A DNA stretch of 64,000 bases from Thermophilibacter immobilis (GTDB lineage: Bacteria; Actinomycetota; Coriobacteriia; Coriobacteriales; Atopobiaceae), in the NCBI RefSeq assembly GCF_015277515.1, contig NZ_CP063767.1, positions 1 to 64,000 on the forward strand. The letters are read 5' to 3'. Of the stretch, positions 56,712 to 64,000 are shown one piece after another. Both the position numbers and the translations under genes were made by a program. The number at the start of each line of letters is the position of its first letter. Within the stretch, counting starts at the first letter, position 1. The notes under the pieces were generated by a model, which saw nothing but the letters and a program-made list of their open reading frames with translations, was not told the origin of the DNA and searched no databases.

Positions 56712-57758
56712 ATGCTCAAGGTGAGTGATCTGGTGGGGCTTCGAGTCCGCGTTCCCAAGAAGCCCAAGAAGGCCAAGGACGGGACCACGACCGAGCGCAC
56801 CTCAAAGCTCGGCAAGATTCACATGGCCGTCTTCTCGCCGGACGGCGCGCAGGTCGTGGGGTTCATGGTGAGGCGTCCTGACGTGGTGGGCATGGTCAAG
56901 CGCGAGGACGCGTTTCTTGCGTGGGACGCCTTTGGGCCGTCTGACGGCAAGGTCGTTGTGGTGACTCGTCCCACTGACGGGCTCGACGCCGAGGCCAGAA
57001 AGCGTCTCCTGCTGGACTGGGACGCCTGTATCATGTGGGCGGGCATGGACGCCAAGACGGTCGAGGGCAAGCCTCTGGGCTACGTCTCGGATGCCGAGTT
57101 TGACGAGAGGACCGGGCGCGTGACGCGCTTCTTCACCACCGACGGTGGCGTTTCCCATGCGCTCGTGGGCTCGTTTCAGATCACGCCCGACATGGTACGC
57201 GGCTATGCGCACGGTCGCATGGTCGTGGACACGGGCGGTAAGGCCCTCGAGCCTGACGGGGGGCTGGCGGGCGCAGCCGGAGAGGGCTATGCGCGCGCCA
57301 AGGTCAAGGGTGCCGAGGTAGGCAAGAAGGCCGGTGCCGCCGCCGGCGAGGCTGTGGAGAAGGGCTCGTTTGCGCTCGGCAAGGTAATTGGCAAAGCTCA
57401 GAAGGCTATCTCCGAGGCCACGAAGGAGGAGCCTGAGCCCCAGCCTTCTCAGTCGGCCCCGCAGGCTCCCGCAATGGCGGCTGCGGATGTGCGCGTGGAG
57501 GAGCCGGTCGAGAAGCTCCCGGAGAGCGCGGCGCAGCGGGCCGAGCGGCCCGCGCCCAAGACCTACGCTCCGGCGTCGGAGGGGAAACCGGAGCGAAGGA
57601 AGACGGCTTCGGCAGAATCCAAGACGGCGCAGCCAAAGTCTAAACCTGAGCCCAAACCGGCTGCCGACAAGGCCGCGAAGGCCGTTGGCAAGCAGCTCGG
57701 AGCCATGGGCAAGATGTTCGGCTCCTTCAAGGACGAGTTCGACAAGGCGAATAAGTAG
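56712..57758 (+). CDS. PRC-barrel domain protein with charged tail
   Basis: A 348 aa protein. Two PRC-barrel-like repeats occupy residues 1-170 (MLKVSDLVGLRV and GKPLGYVSDAEFDERTG). Residues 195-240 form an Ala/Gly/Lys helix, then a Pro/Glu/Lys-rich tail ends with a short basic helix. Start ATG has a weak site, but translational coupling from ytxH (4 bp away) is likely. Function not known. Confidence 0.65.
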   Translation: MLKVSDLVGLRVRVPKKPKKAKDGTTTERTSKLGKIHMAVFSPDGAQVVGFMVRRPDVVGMVKREDAFLAWDAFGPSDGKVVVVTRPTDGLDAEARKRLLLDWDACIMWAGMDAKTVEGKPLGYVSDAEFDERTGRVTRFFTTDGGVSHALVGSFQITPDMVRGYAHGRMVVDTGGKALEPDGGLAGAAGEGYARAKVKGAEVGKKAGAAAGEAVEKGSFALGKVIGKAQKAISEATKEEPEPQPSQSAPQAPAMAAADVRVEEPVEKLPESAAQRAERPAPKTYAPASEGKPERRKTASAESKTAQPKSKPEPKPAADKAAKAVGKQLGAMGKMFGSFKDEFDKANK

Positions 57759-57794
57759 CGCGATCGGGGTTTGGCGGCGGCGTGCCCCGCCGGC

Positions 57795-59165
57795 CTACCG
57801 CACCTCGAGCGTGCCGAGAAGTGCTTGGTGGTCGGAGCCCGTGACCTTGACGGTCTCAAGGTCGCTCACCACGACGTTGGCGTCCTTGGCGTACACGATG
57901 TGGTCTATCTCTATGAGCGAGGGGAAGGCTCCGTACGAGGGATAGGTCATGTGGAATCCCTCTCCGCTCTGCTCCCCCGCGTCCACGAAGGACGTTCCCA
58001 GGAGCTCGCGAAAGCGCGCGTGGTCCCACGTGGAGTTGAAGTCACCCATGATGAGGTAGGCGTGATCATAGTCAGAGAGGGACCCGATGACCGAGAGCCC
58101 CTCATCCCACAGGTCCTGCGCGCCACGTACCGGGGAGTTGGGGTGCACGCTAACAACGCGCAGCGTGCGGCCACCCACCGAGATGCTTGCCGCGGGCATG
58201 GAGCTCGTGTCGATGCTGAGCAGGTTGCCGGACGTGTCGCTCATGGGCGCGAGGGTCCAGATTCCGTTGCGACCGCCGTTGTTTACCGTGGAGGCAGCGT
58301 CGGAGATCACGTAGTAGGGCAGGACCTCGCTCAAGCCGGCGTCCTGGAGCTGGGCGATGAAGTCGGCTGAGAGCTCCTGGAGGCAGAGGACCTCGACGTT
58401 CTGAGAGCGTACGAGCGAGACGACCTCCTCGGCCGAGGCAGACCCGTTCCTGGTGTTGAGCGTCATGATGCGCATGGTGTCATCGTCGGTCGAGGCCGCC
58501 GTCTGGACTGTCGCCGTGGCGGAGTTCGAGACGCGTGCGGTGGGCAGGAAGTAGCCTCTGTGCCACCAGAGCGTGACGGCCAGCGTGATGGCGCATGCCA
58601 CGAGCAAGACGCGCCGATGCCAGAGCGCCGCCAGAATCAGGCAAAGCAAAAGCGGAATGAGCATGAGCGGCACGAACGAGACGAGCTCCGGCACTGCGCG
58701 TCCGGTGGCCAGCTCAGAGGGCAAATAGCGCAGGGAGAGAAGTGCCACGGCACCTGCCACAACGATCCAGAGTACGAACGAGAGACAGCCGTGTCGTGCG
58801 CGGCTGCGCGGACGAGAAGGGCGGGGGGGACGTTTGCGTGGCGGCTCCTCGAAAGGCTCGGGGGCGTCCTCGGTGACTGATGCGCGCTGCGTCACGGGGC
58901 GCTGACGGTGCAGCACGCGCGCTCGGGGAGCTGTGTCGCCCATGTTCTCCCGTGCTCGATCGACCACGTGCGGCCGCACGACGGTGCGCTCGGGCGTGCC
59001 CCAGTCGTCGGAATCTGTGGGGGCAGTGTGCGCAGCGCTCCCTGTCGCGATGCCCCCAGCAGACGCTCCCTCGCTGACCGCCCAGTCGTCGTCGGAGATG
59101 GGCTCCCACTGGCGCGCGGTGTCGTCTGAGGGCCTGCGTGCATTGTCAGAGGGCTGCTGGGCCAT
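57795..59165 (-). CDS. membrane-anchored endonuclease/exonuclease/phosphatase protein
   Basis: A 456 aa protein. The first 120 residues are disordered and rich in Arg/Pro/Asp; three membrane helices follow (128-147, 161-181, 186-201); the EEP domain occupies 231-456. Catalytic motifs are visible: MTLNTRNG, CLQE, VHPNSP, GDFNSTW and the terminal SDHQALL. It would face outside the cell. Substrate may be phospholipid, nucleic acid or other phosphoester. Transcribed against the fork. A TAGGAT-like -10 lies just upstream. Confidence 0.78.
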   Translation of the reverse strand: MAQQPSDNARRPSDDTARQWEPISDDDWAVSEGASAGGIATGSAAHTAPTDSDDWGTPERTVVRPHVVDRARENMGDTAPRARVLHRQRPVTQRASVTEDAPEPFEEPPRKRPPRPSRPRSRARHGCLSFVLWIVVAGAVALLSLRYLPSELATGRAVPELVSFVPLMLIPLLLCLILAALWHRRVLLVACAITLAVTLWWHRGYFLPTARVSNSATATVQTAASTDDDTMRIMTLNTRNGSASAEEVVSLVRSQNVEVLCLQELSADFIAQLQDAGLSEVLPYYVISDAASTVNNGGRNGIWTLAPMSDTSGNLLSIDTSSMPAASISVGGRTLRVVSVHPNSPVRGAQDLWDEGLSVIGSLSDYDHAYLIMGDFNSTWDHARFRELLGTSFVDAGEQSGEGFHMTYPSYGAFPSLIEIDHIVYAKDANVVVSDLETVKVTGSDHQALLGTLEVR

Positions 59166-59272
59166 GGGATCCTCTCGCGTAAAAGGGCATAGAGTTTATC
59201 CTAGCGAAGCCATGGGCACCTTGGTCGGCTCTGACGAAAACGTCGCAAATGACGTTAGTGGCTTGGTCTCTC

Positions 59273-60538
59273 TTACGCTCCCGTGACCTGCATCACGAGC
59301 ATCACCACGGTCAGCACTACAACGGCGATGATGGTGAACCACGTGAGCACGTTCCATACGCGGCCGTTCGCGTGGTTGCCCATTACGTGTCGGTCGCTGG
59401 CAATGCGGACCATGAACACCAGAAGGACCGGCAGGAGCACGCCGTTTATGACCTGCGCGACCATCATGATGCCAAAGAGATTCACATTGGGGACAAGCAC
59501 CACGGTCGCCGAGATGACGATCACGGCAGTGATGACGCCGCGGTAGACGGGGGCCTCTGACCAGCCGTGATCAGCTCCGTGCTCCCAGCCAAAGGCCTCG
59601 CAGACGGCGCTCGAGGTGATGCCCGGCAAGACGCATGAGGCCAAGAAGGACGCGCCCACGAGTCCCGCGCCAAAAAGCACCTCCGCATAGTCGCCTACCA
59701 GGGGCGCTAGCGCGCTGGCGGCATCCTGGGCACCGTTGACGACCACGCCCGCCGGGTGCAGCACGGCGCCCGTGGTCAGGATGATGAACCAGGAGATCGC
59801 GCTCGCCACCACGGCACCCGTCACGGTGTCGATTCGCTGGTAGGGAAGACTCTGCGCCGTGGCGTTCTTCTCGACCACGTTGCTCTGGGCCAAAAAGACC
59901 ATCCACGGCGCAATGGTGGTGCCCACGTTGGCCACGAGCAGCGAGAAGTACTGCGGATTGCTGTCAAATTGCGGCACGAGGGTGGCAAAGAGCGCGTCTC
60001 CCCAGTTGGGCCCCACCATGATGCCAGCCACTACGTAGGTCACAAAGACGCAGCTTACGGCCAGGAGGACCTTCTCGATGCGTCGATACGAGCCGCTCAT
60101 GGTGAGCAGCCAGATTATCACGGCGGCAACGGGCACGGACACGTAGATGGGCACGTCGAACAGGGCCATGCCCGAGGCGATACCCGCGAACTCGGAGAGC
60201 GTGACCGTGGTGTTAGAGATCAGAAGAGCCAGCATAGCCAGGGCGCTCATGCGCACACCAAACTGCTCGCGGATAAGCGAGGCAAAGCCCTTGCCCGTGA
60301 CGCAGCCCATGCGCGCGGCCGTCTCCTGTGCCACGATGAGGAGAAAGCACATGACGGGGACGGTCCAGAGCTGGCCAAAGCCAAAGAGAGCGCCCGCGTT
60401 GGAGTAGGTGGCAACGCCGCCGGCATCCGCGCCGGCGAGGGCTGCGACCATGCCGGGCCCCATGGCGGCGAGGATGAGCCTTGGCTTCAGCCTTGTCCGC
60501 TGGTGCTGAGGTGGGTCCGTCTTACCGATACCTGACAT
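59273..60538 (-). CDS. Nramp-related magnesium-type transporter (NRMT-like)
   Basis: A 421 aa membrane protein with about 11 hydrophobic segments and the Nramp fold. The TM1 metal motif, DPGN in Nramp, is DAGG (residues 38-41). The TM6 motif, MPH in Nramp, is APW (210-212). The Asp is kept, the Asn is Gly and the Met is Ala, the pattern described for Nramp-related Mg transporters such as that of Eggerthella lenta. Its ATG shares the A of the preceding gene's TGA stop (60538). Mg/Mn transport is inferred. Confidence 0.8.
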   Translation of the reverse strand: MSGIGKTDPPQHQRTRLKPRLILAAMGPGMVAALAGADAGGVATYSNAGALFGFGQLWTVPVMCFLLIVAQETAARMGCVTGKGFASLIREQFGVRMSALAMLALLISNTTVTLSEFAGIASGMALFDVPIYVSVPVAAVIIWLLTMSGSYRRIEKVLLAVSCVFVTYVVAGIMVGPNWGDALFATLVPQFDSNPQYFSLLVANVGTTIAPWMVFLAQSNVVEKNATAQSLPYQRIDTVTGAVVASAISWFIILTTGAVLHPAGVVVNGAQDAASALAPLVGDYAEVLFGAGLVGASFLASCVLPGITSSAVCEAFGWEHGADHGWSEAPVYRGVITAVIVISATVVLVPNVNLFGIMMVAQVINGVLLPVLLVFMVRIASDRHVMGNHANGRVWNVLTWFTIIAVVVLTVVMLVMQVTGA

Positions 60539-62409
60539 CAGCTAGCCCACCACAGCCCGCAAGGTCCTGACAGGAGCGCCGAGGCGACGACGAAGGTCAC
60601 CACCGCGACGATCATGGCTAAGATGGAGAGCGCAAATCCCGAAGTCTCGCGGTTCTTGTCGTCACGATGGCGCAGCACGACGAGGTAGGTCGGCGCGAGC
60701 GCAAACGAGACAAAGGTCGAGACGGCGGCTCCGATTCCACCAGTGGTCAGCGCTGGCCCCAGAAGGCCGTCAAGGCCGTGCGCGGGCATCACGGGAGAGG
60801 CGAGCAGGTTCACCAGGGCCACCGAGATAAGCGCCACAAGCATGCCAGACGCAACCCCGACGCCCAGGCTCTTGAACGCAAAGCCCACCAGGGAGGGGGA
60901 GTCCTCGTCGTCAGGGTCATTTTCCAGGAAGAAGTTGGTCACATAGCTGATAGAGTCGCCGGCGAGCACGAGCGCTACGGCGAGGGGAAGGCAGCAGACA
61001 AGCGTCTCCTGCGGCCGGAGCCGCTCACCGGACACGAACGTGAGCGCAAGGATGCCGAGCGCCCACAAGAAGACCCACACGTTGCGACGAAGCAGCCACG
61101 CGAGGGCGCCCGCACGCTCGGAGCCCTCGCTGCCGTCGGAGCCCGCGCCGGCAATCTGCAGATCCTCCGCGTGCTCCTCTTCGAGGACGTCGAGAGCGTC
61201 GTCGACGGTGACGATGCCCAGAATGTGCCCATCGTCAGCCACGACGGGCATGGCCAGGAGGTTGTACTTGGCGATGCCCTCGGCCACGTCCTCCTGGTCG
61301 TCTTCGGGATTCGCGGTGACCAGCTCTTCGGTGCTTATCTCGATAAGGGGGTCGTCGGGGTTGGCAGTTATCAGGTGGTTAAGTGTCACCACGCCGCACA
61401 GTCGGCCGTCGTCATCCGTCAGATAGAGGTAGCGCACGGTCTCGAAGTCCTCGTCGAGTCCCTTAAGCAGCGCAATCGCGTCTGCGGCGGTGCCGTCGTG
61501 GGAGATGGCGGCAAACTCGGAGGTCATGATGCGGCCCGCCGTGTCCTCGCGGTAACCCAGCAGCTGACGTACGGCGTTCTGCTCCTTGACGCCCATGAGG
61601 CGCAGGAGCTTCTCGGCCTTGTCGTAGTCCAGCTCGCTGACGAGCTCGGCGGCGTCGTCGGGGTCCATCTCGGACAGCGTACGCGAGGCGTCCGACTCGT
61701 TCATGCCGCCCATGAGCTCGGCGGCCATGGCGTCGTCGTCGAACTCGGCGAGGGCACCGGCGCGCTGCTCGTCGTCGAGCTGAGCAAAGACTTGGCCGCG
61801 CAGGCGCGGATCGAGCCGCTCGATGATGTCGGCGATGTCGGCAGGGTGCAGCTCGTCGAGGGTTTTGTGCGAGACGGAGAGCTTGACGTTGGAAAGGTCG
61901 CGCTCCACGAGGTCCATGTAGCTCCACGCGATGATGCGCTCGGGCAGAGGGTGGCCAAAGGTGTGCGCGAGCTTCAGGGCCAGACGCTCCAGGGCGGGGT
62001 GCAGGGTGCGCAGAATGCCGCGCATGCCTACCTCCGCACCAAGCAGGCGCAGCTGGGTCGAGCTGGTGTCGGAGAGCTTGAGGTCGTTCACGCGCACGAC
62101 GCGCATGCCGTGGGTATCCACGATCTGCTTGTTCAAGATGTCGCGAGCGAGAAGAACCTCGTCAGGCTGCAGATAGGAGAAGCGCAGGTCGGTCGAAGTT
62201 GCCTTGAGGCGCACTTCCTTCTCGTCATAGGTGTTCACATACTTGCGCCAGCTGATCATGAGAGGCGTACGGCCGGTGCCCGTAAAGGCCAGACTCGTCA
62301 CACGGGGGAAGACCTCGCCGGTGGCGATTCCTAGGTCGGAAACGGTGCCAACCTTCTCACCATCGGAGTCAAGAACGGGATTTCCCAGAAGTTGGGAGAG
62401 ATAGATCAT
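60538..62409 (-). CDS. MgtE-like sensor with PRC, CBS and degenerate pore domains
   Basis: A 623 aa protein. Two PRC-barrel-like segments (1-70 and 85-165) precede an MgtE N-domain (180-290, with ELHPADIADIIERL), two CBS domains (292-352 and 355-412) and five membrane helices (443-612). The membrane part aligns in layout with MgtE but lacks its GGNxGTQ signature after TM2, and the conserved TM5 pore Asp region is FALSILAMI. It probably senses Mg rather than conducting it. ATG 62409 follows AAGGAG; a TTG one codon upstream is possible. Confidence 0.75.
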   Translation of the reverse strand: MIYLSQLLGNPVLDSDGEKVGTVSDLGIATGEVFPRVTSLAFTGTGRTPLMISWRKYVNTYDEKEVRLKATSTDLRFSYLQPDEVLLARDILNKQIVDTHGMRVVRVNDLKLSDTSSTQLRLLGAEVGMRGILRTLHPALERLALKLAHTFGHPLPERIIAWSYMDLVERDLSNVKLSVSHKTLDELHPADIADIIERLDPRLRGQVFAQLDDEQRAGALAEFDDDAMAAELMGGMNESDASRTLSEMDPDDAAELVSELDYDKAEKLLRLMGVKEQNAVRQLLGYREDTAGRIMTSEFAAISHDGTAADAIALLKGLDEDFETVRYLYLTDDDGRLCGVVTLNHLITANPDDPLIEISTEELVTANPEDDQEDVAEGIAKYNLLAMPVVADDGHILGIVTVDDALDVLEEEHAEDLQIAGAGSDGSEGSERAGALAWLLRRNVWVFLWALGILALTFVSGERLRPQETLVCCLPLAVALVLAGDSISYVTNFFLENDPDDEDSPSLVGFAFKSLGVGVASGMLVALISVALVNLLASPVMPAHGLDGLLGPALTTGGIGAAVSTFVSFALAPTYLVVLRHRDDKNRETSGFALSILAMIVAVVTFVVASALLSGPCGLWWAS

Positions 62410-62756
62410 CAATGCTCCTTACGTTTGCGCTGCTCGCCTGCAAAGGCGGACGGCTGTCACACCCCGTGCGGCGTGGCCAGGTGGGAGCACACCGTTGGGG
62501 CTATCGACTGTGAGGTCGAGGTTTCATACGGGCCCTTCTCTTCGGCGAATAGGCGGCCACACGCACGTGCTTGCGCAGCGCAACCGCATGTTATTGTACA
62601 CGACGCTTACGGCTACCGGACGGCGCATACAGCTTCCCATACCTTGCCTATGCTGGCTCTTATTGCCCAGGAGGGACGATCTGACCCCTGGCGAACAGAT
62701 ATCTGACGCGTTTGGCCGCTATCATGTAAGCGTTCGCAACGGGACCGGAGGAAGGC
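62410..62756. promoter_or_regulatory. divergent promoter region of the Mg pair and GH3 gene
   Basis: No gene is seen. A minus-strand -10-like TACAAT at 62598-62593 would give the MgtE-like gene a leader of about 175 nt, long enough for an RNA switch. I looked for the M-box and yybP-ykoY conserved cores and could not match them. On the + strand, GGAGGAAGG (62748-62755) is the ribosome site of the GH3 gene. Confidence 0.45.
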
Positions 62757-64000
62757 GTGACCAAGCGCGTTCGCAGTGAGAAGAGCCACGAGAAGCGCCG
62801 GCGCGTCGTACGTGCGGCGGCGGGCGTGGCCTGCGTCACGGCACTCGTCGGACTCGTGGCAGCCAATGTGGCAACGGTGCTCCTGGGCGATACCGTCGAG
62901 TCTTTTTTGAGCTCGGATGTCGTGGACGTTACCCCTGAGCAGAGCGCGGCCACCGCGCAGGCGGGCCGCGCGCTTGCTGAGCGCATCGAGGGCGAGGGGC
63001 TCGTTCTGGTGCGCAACGAGGACGCCACGCTCCCCCTGCCCGCAGACGTGAACCAGGTTAACGTCTTTGGCTGGGGCTCCACCCAGTGGGTGGCCTCGGG
63101 ATCGGGCTCCGGGCAGGTGGCCGGCGACACCGTGGGTCTTCTCGACGCCCTGAGCGAGCGGGGAATCTCATACAACACGCAGCTCACGGACATGTATCGT
63201 AGCTTCTGCGGAGCGCGTGCCTACCAGAGCGCGGGAGCCCTGAACAGCCGCGACTCCGAGTTCTGCCGCCTCTACGAGCCGAGCGTCTACGACAAGAGCT
63301 GCTACTCAGATGACCTTCTCTCACAGGTCCGACGCTACTCTGACACCGCGCTTGTCGTTATCTCTCGCGTCGCGGGCGAGTCGATTGACTGCCCCTCGGT
63401 CCAGTACAAGGTCAGCGCGCGCGACGGCTCAGTGGACACCGACGCCACCCGGGGCTACCTGGAGCTCTCGAGCGAGGAGGAGGCCCTGCTGCGCTACGTG
63501 GGGGCAAACTACGAGCACGTGGTGGTGCTTGTCAATTCGACGAACGTGATGGAGCTCGGTGAGCTGGAGACCATTCCCGGCATCGATGCGGCCCTTCTCG
63601 TGGGCACTACGGGAGAGGTGGGCGCTGCGGCTGTGGTCGGGGCCCTCTGGGGTGACGTTAACCCCTCCGGGCGCACGGCTGACACCTACGCCTACGACCT
63701 CTCCACGTCTGCGAGCTGGGCAAACGCAGGCACTGCGGGAGAGGGCCTCTACACCAACGCGGACGGCCTCTACCCGGCGGACGGCACGCTCAACGCGAAC
63801 GTCGGCGTGCCCGAGGCCTACGACGGCGTGCGCTTCGTGGACTACGTCGAGGGCATCTACGTGGGCTATCGCTGGTACGAGACGGCTGACGCGGAGGGCT
63901 TCTGGAACGACGTATCCAACGCGCATGGTGCGGGCTACGACGGCGTTGTCCAGTATCCGTTTGGCCATGGGCTTTCTTACACGAGTTTCTCGTGGAAGGT
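62757..64000 (+). CDS. glycoside hydrolase family 3 protein, C-domain first (partial)
   Basis: The open frame runs off the window end (414 codons seen). GTG 62757 follows GGAGGAAGG. A basic tail and one membrane helix (residues 20-45) come first, then the GH3 C-terminal domain: ALAERIEGEGLVLVRNEDA, a VFGWGS strand, VVISRVAGE, VLVNSTNVMEL and the typical QYPFGHGLSYTSF. In ordinary GH3 enzymes the nucleophile-bearing N-domain precedes this. Here it is absent before it, so this is either a reversed-order GH3 whose N-domain lies beyond 64000 or a C-domain-only protein. Beta-glucosidase-type activity is inferred. Confidence 0.8.
   Translation, partial: MTKRVRSEKSHEKRRRVVRAAAGVACVTALVGLVAANVATVLLGDTVESFLSSDVVDVTPEQSAATAQAGRALAERIEGEGLVLVRNEDATLPLPADVNQVNVFGWGSTQWVASGSGSGQVAGDTVGLLDALSERGISYNTQLTDMYRSFCGARAYQSAGALNSRDSEFCRLYEPSVYDKSCYSDDLLSQVRRYSDTALVVISRVAGESIDCPSVQYKVSARDGSVDTDATRGYLELSSEEEALLRYVGANYEHVVVLVNSTNVMELGELETIPGIDAALLVGTTGEVGAAAVVGALWGDVNPSGRTADTYAYDLSTSASWANAGTAGEGLYTNADGLYPADGTLNANVGVPEAYDGVRFVDYVEGIYVGYRWYETADAEGFWNDVSNAHGAGYDGVVQYPFGHGLSYTSFSWK

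Noticed and set aside
60667-62334. Plus-strand open frame of 555 codons opposite the MgtE-like gene
   Set aside because: Antisense to a protein with clear MgtE_N and CBS motifs; translation is a low-complexity shadow.
62410-62756. M-box or yybP-ykoY riboswitch upstream of the Mg pair
   Set aside because: I could not match their conserved cores by eye; only a leader length argument remains.

Overview
The window looks like a G+C-rich actinobacterial chromosome of the class Coriobacteriia, probably an Atopobiaceae/Olsenella-type anaerobe. This placement rests on gene content, protein sequence character and the frequent GTG/TTG starts, not on an rRNA gene, because none is present. The left edge is the replication origin. 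dnaA-dnaN-recF-dciA-gyrB-gyrA run rightward, and most later genes are on the + strand, as expected just downstream of oriC.

1-10 kb: oriC and the replication/topology cluster. 10-16 kb: a minus-strand bifunctional-nuclease-type protein, tRNA-Ile and tRNA-Ala separated by a hairpin, a methyltransferase, typA, a TRIC-family channel and two tRNA-Ser genes. 16-26 kb: a DUF4013 membrane protein, the rpsF-ssb-rpsR-DUF2232-rplI operon, dnaB (preceded by DnaA-box-like 9-mers), then purA, a DegV-like gene and purD. 26-32 kb: a Nudix hydrolase, an A+T-rich gap, a winged-helix regulator next to an ABC exporter, and two single-span envelope proteins. 32-38 kb: a pyridoxal-type kinase, an orphan ribbon-helix-helix protein, and purE-sortase-purF-purM-purN. 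38-44 kb: metal transport, with an MgtA-type P-type ATPase, then a DtxR/MntR-family regulator with a palindromic operator, a feoA broken by one in-frame stop, and feoB. 44-54 kb: two long perfect inverted repeats flanking an RlmD-type methyltransferase, a 2-hydroxyacid dehydrogenase, an SPFH/ribbon-helix-helix pair, a radical SAM protein, an EF-G-like GTPase with an altered G3 motif, and a flavodiiron protein. 54-64 kb: a CNNM/CorC membrane protein, a free-standing cyanophycin-synthetase N-domain-like protein, YtxH and PRC-barrel proteins, an exported-type EEP phosphatase, a coupled pair made of an MgtE-like sensor and an Nramp-related Mg-type transporter, and a glycoside hydrolase family 3 protein that starts with its C-terminal domain and is cut by the window end.

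The best candidate for an undescribed system is the minus-strand pair at 59273-62409. It joins a PRC/MgtE-N/CBS protein with a degenerate MgtE membrane domain to an Nramp-related transporter whose metal-site motifs match the Mg-transporting (NRMT) subgroup. The two reading frames overlap by one base, so I infer a sensor-plus-transporter unit. Other points of note are the altered DnaA recognition motif paired with non-classical DnaA boxes, the broken feoA, and the two long inverted repeats. I see no CRISPR array, complete insertion sequence, prophage or rRNA gene. All family calls come from reading motifs by eye; no database search was run.
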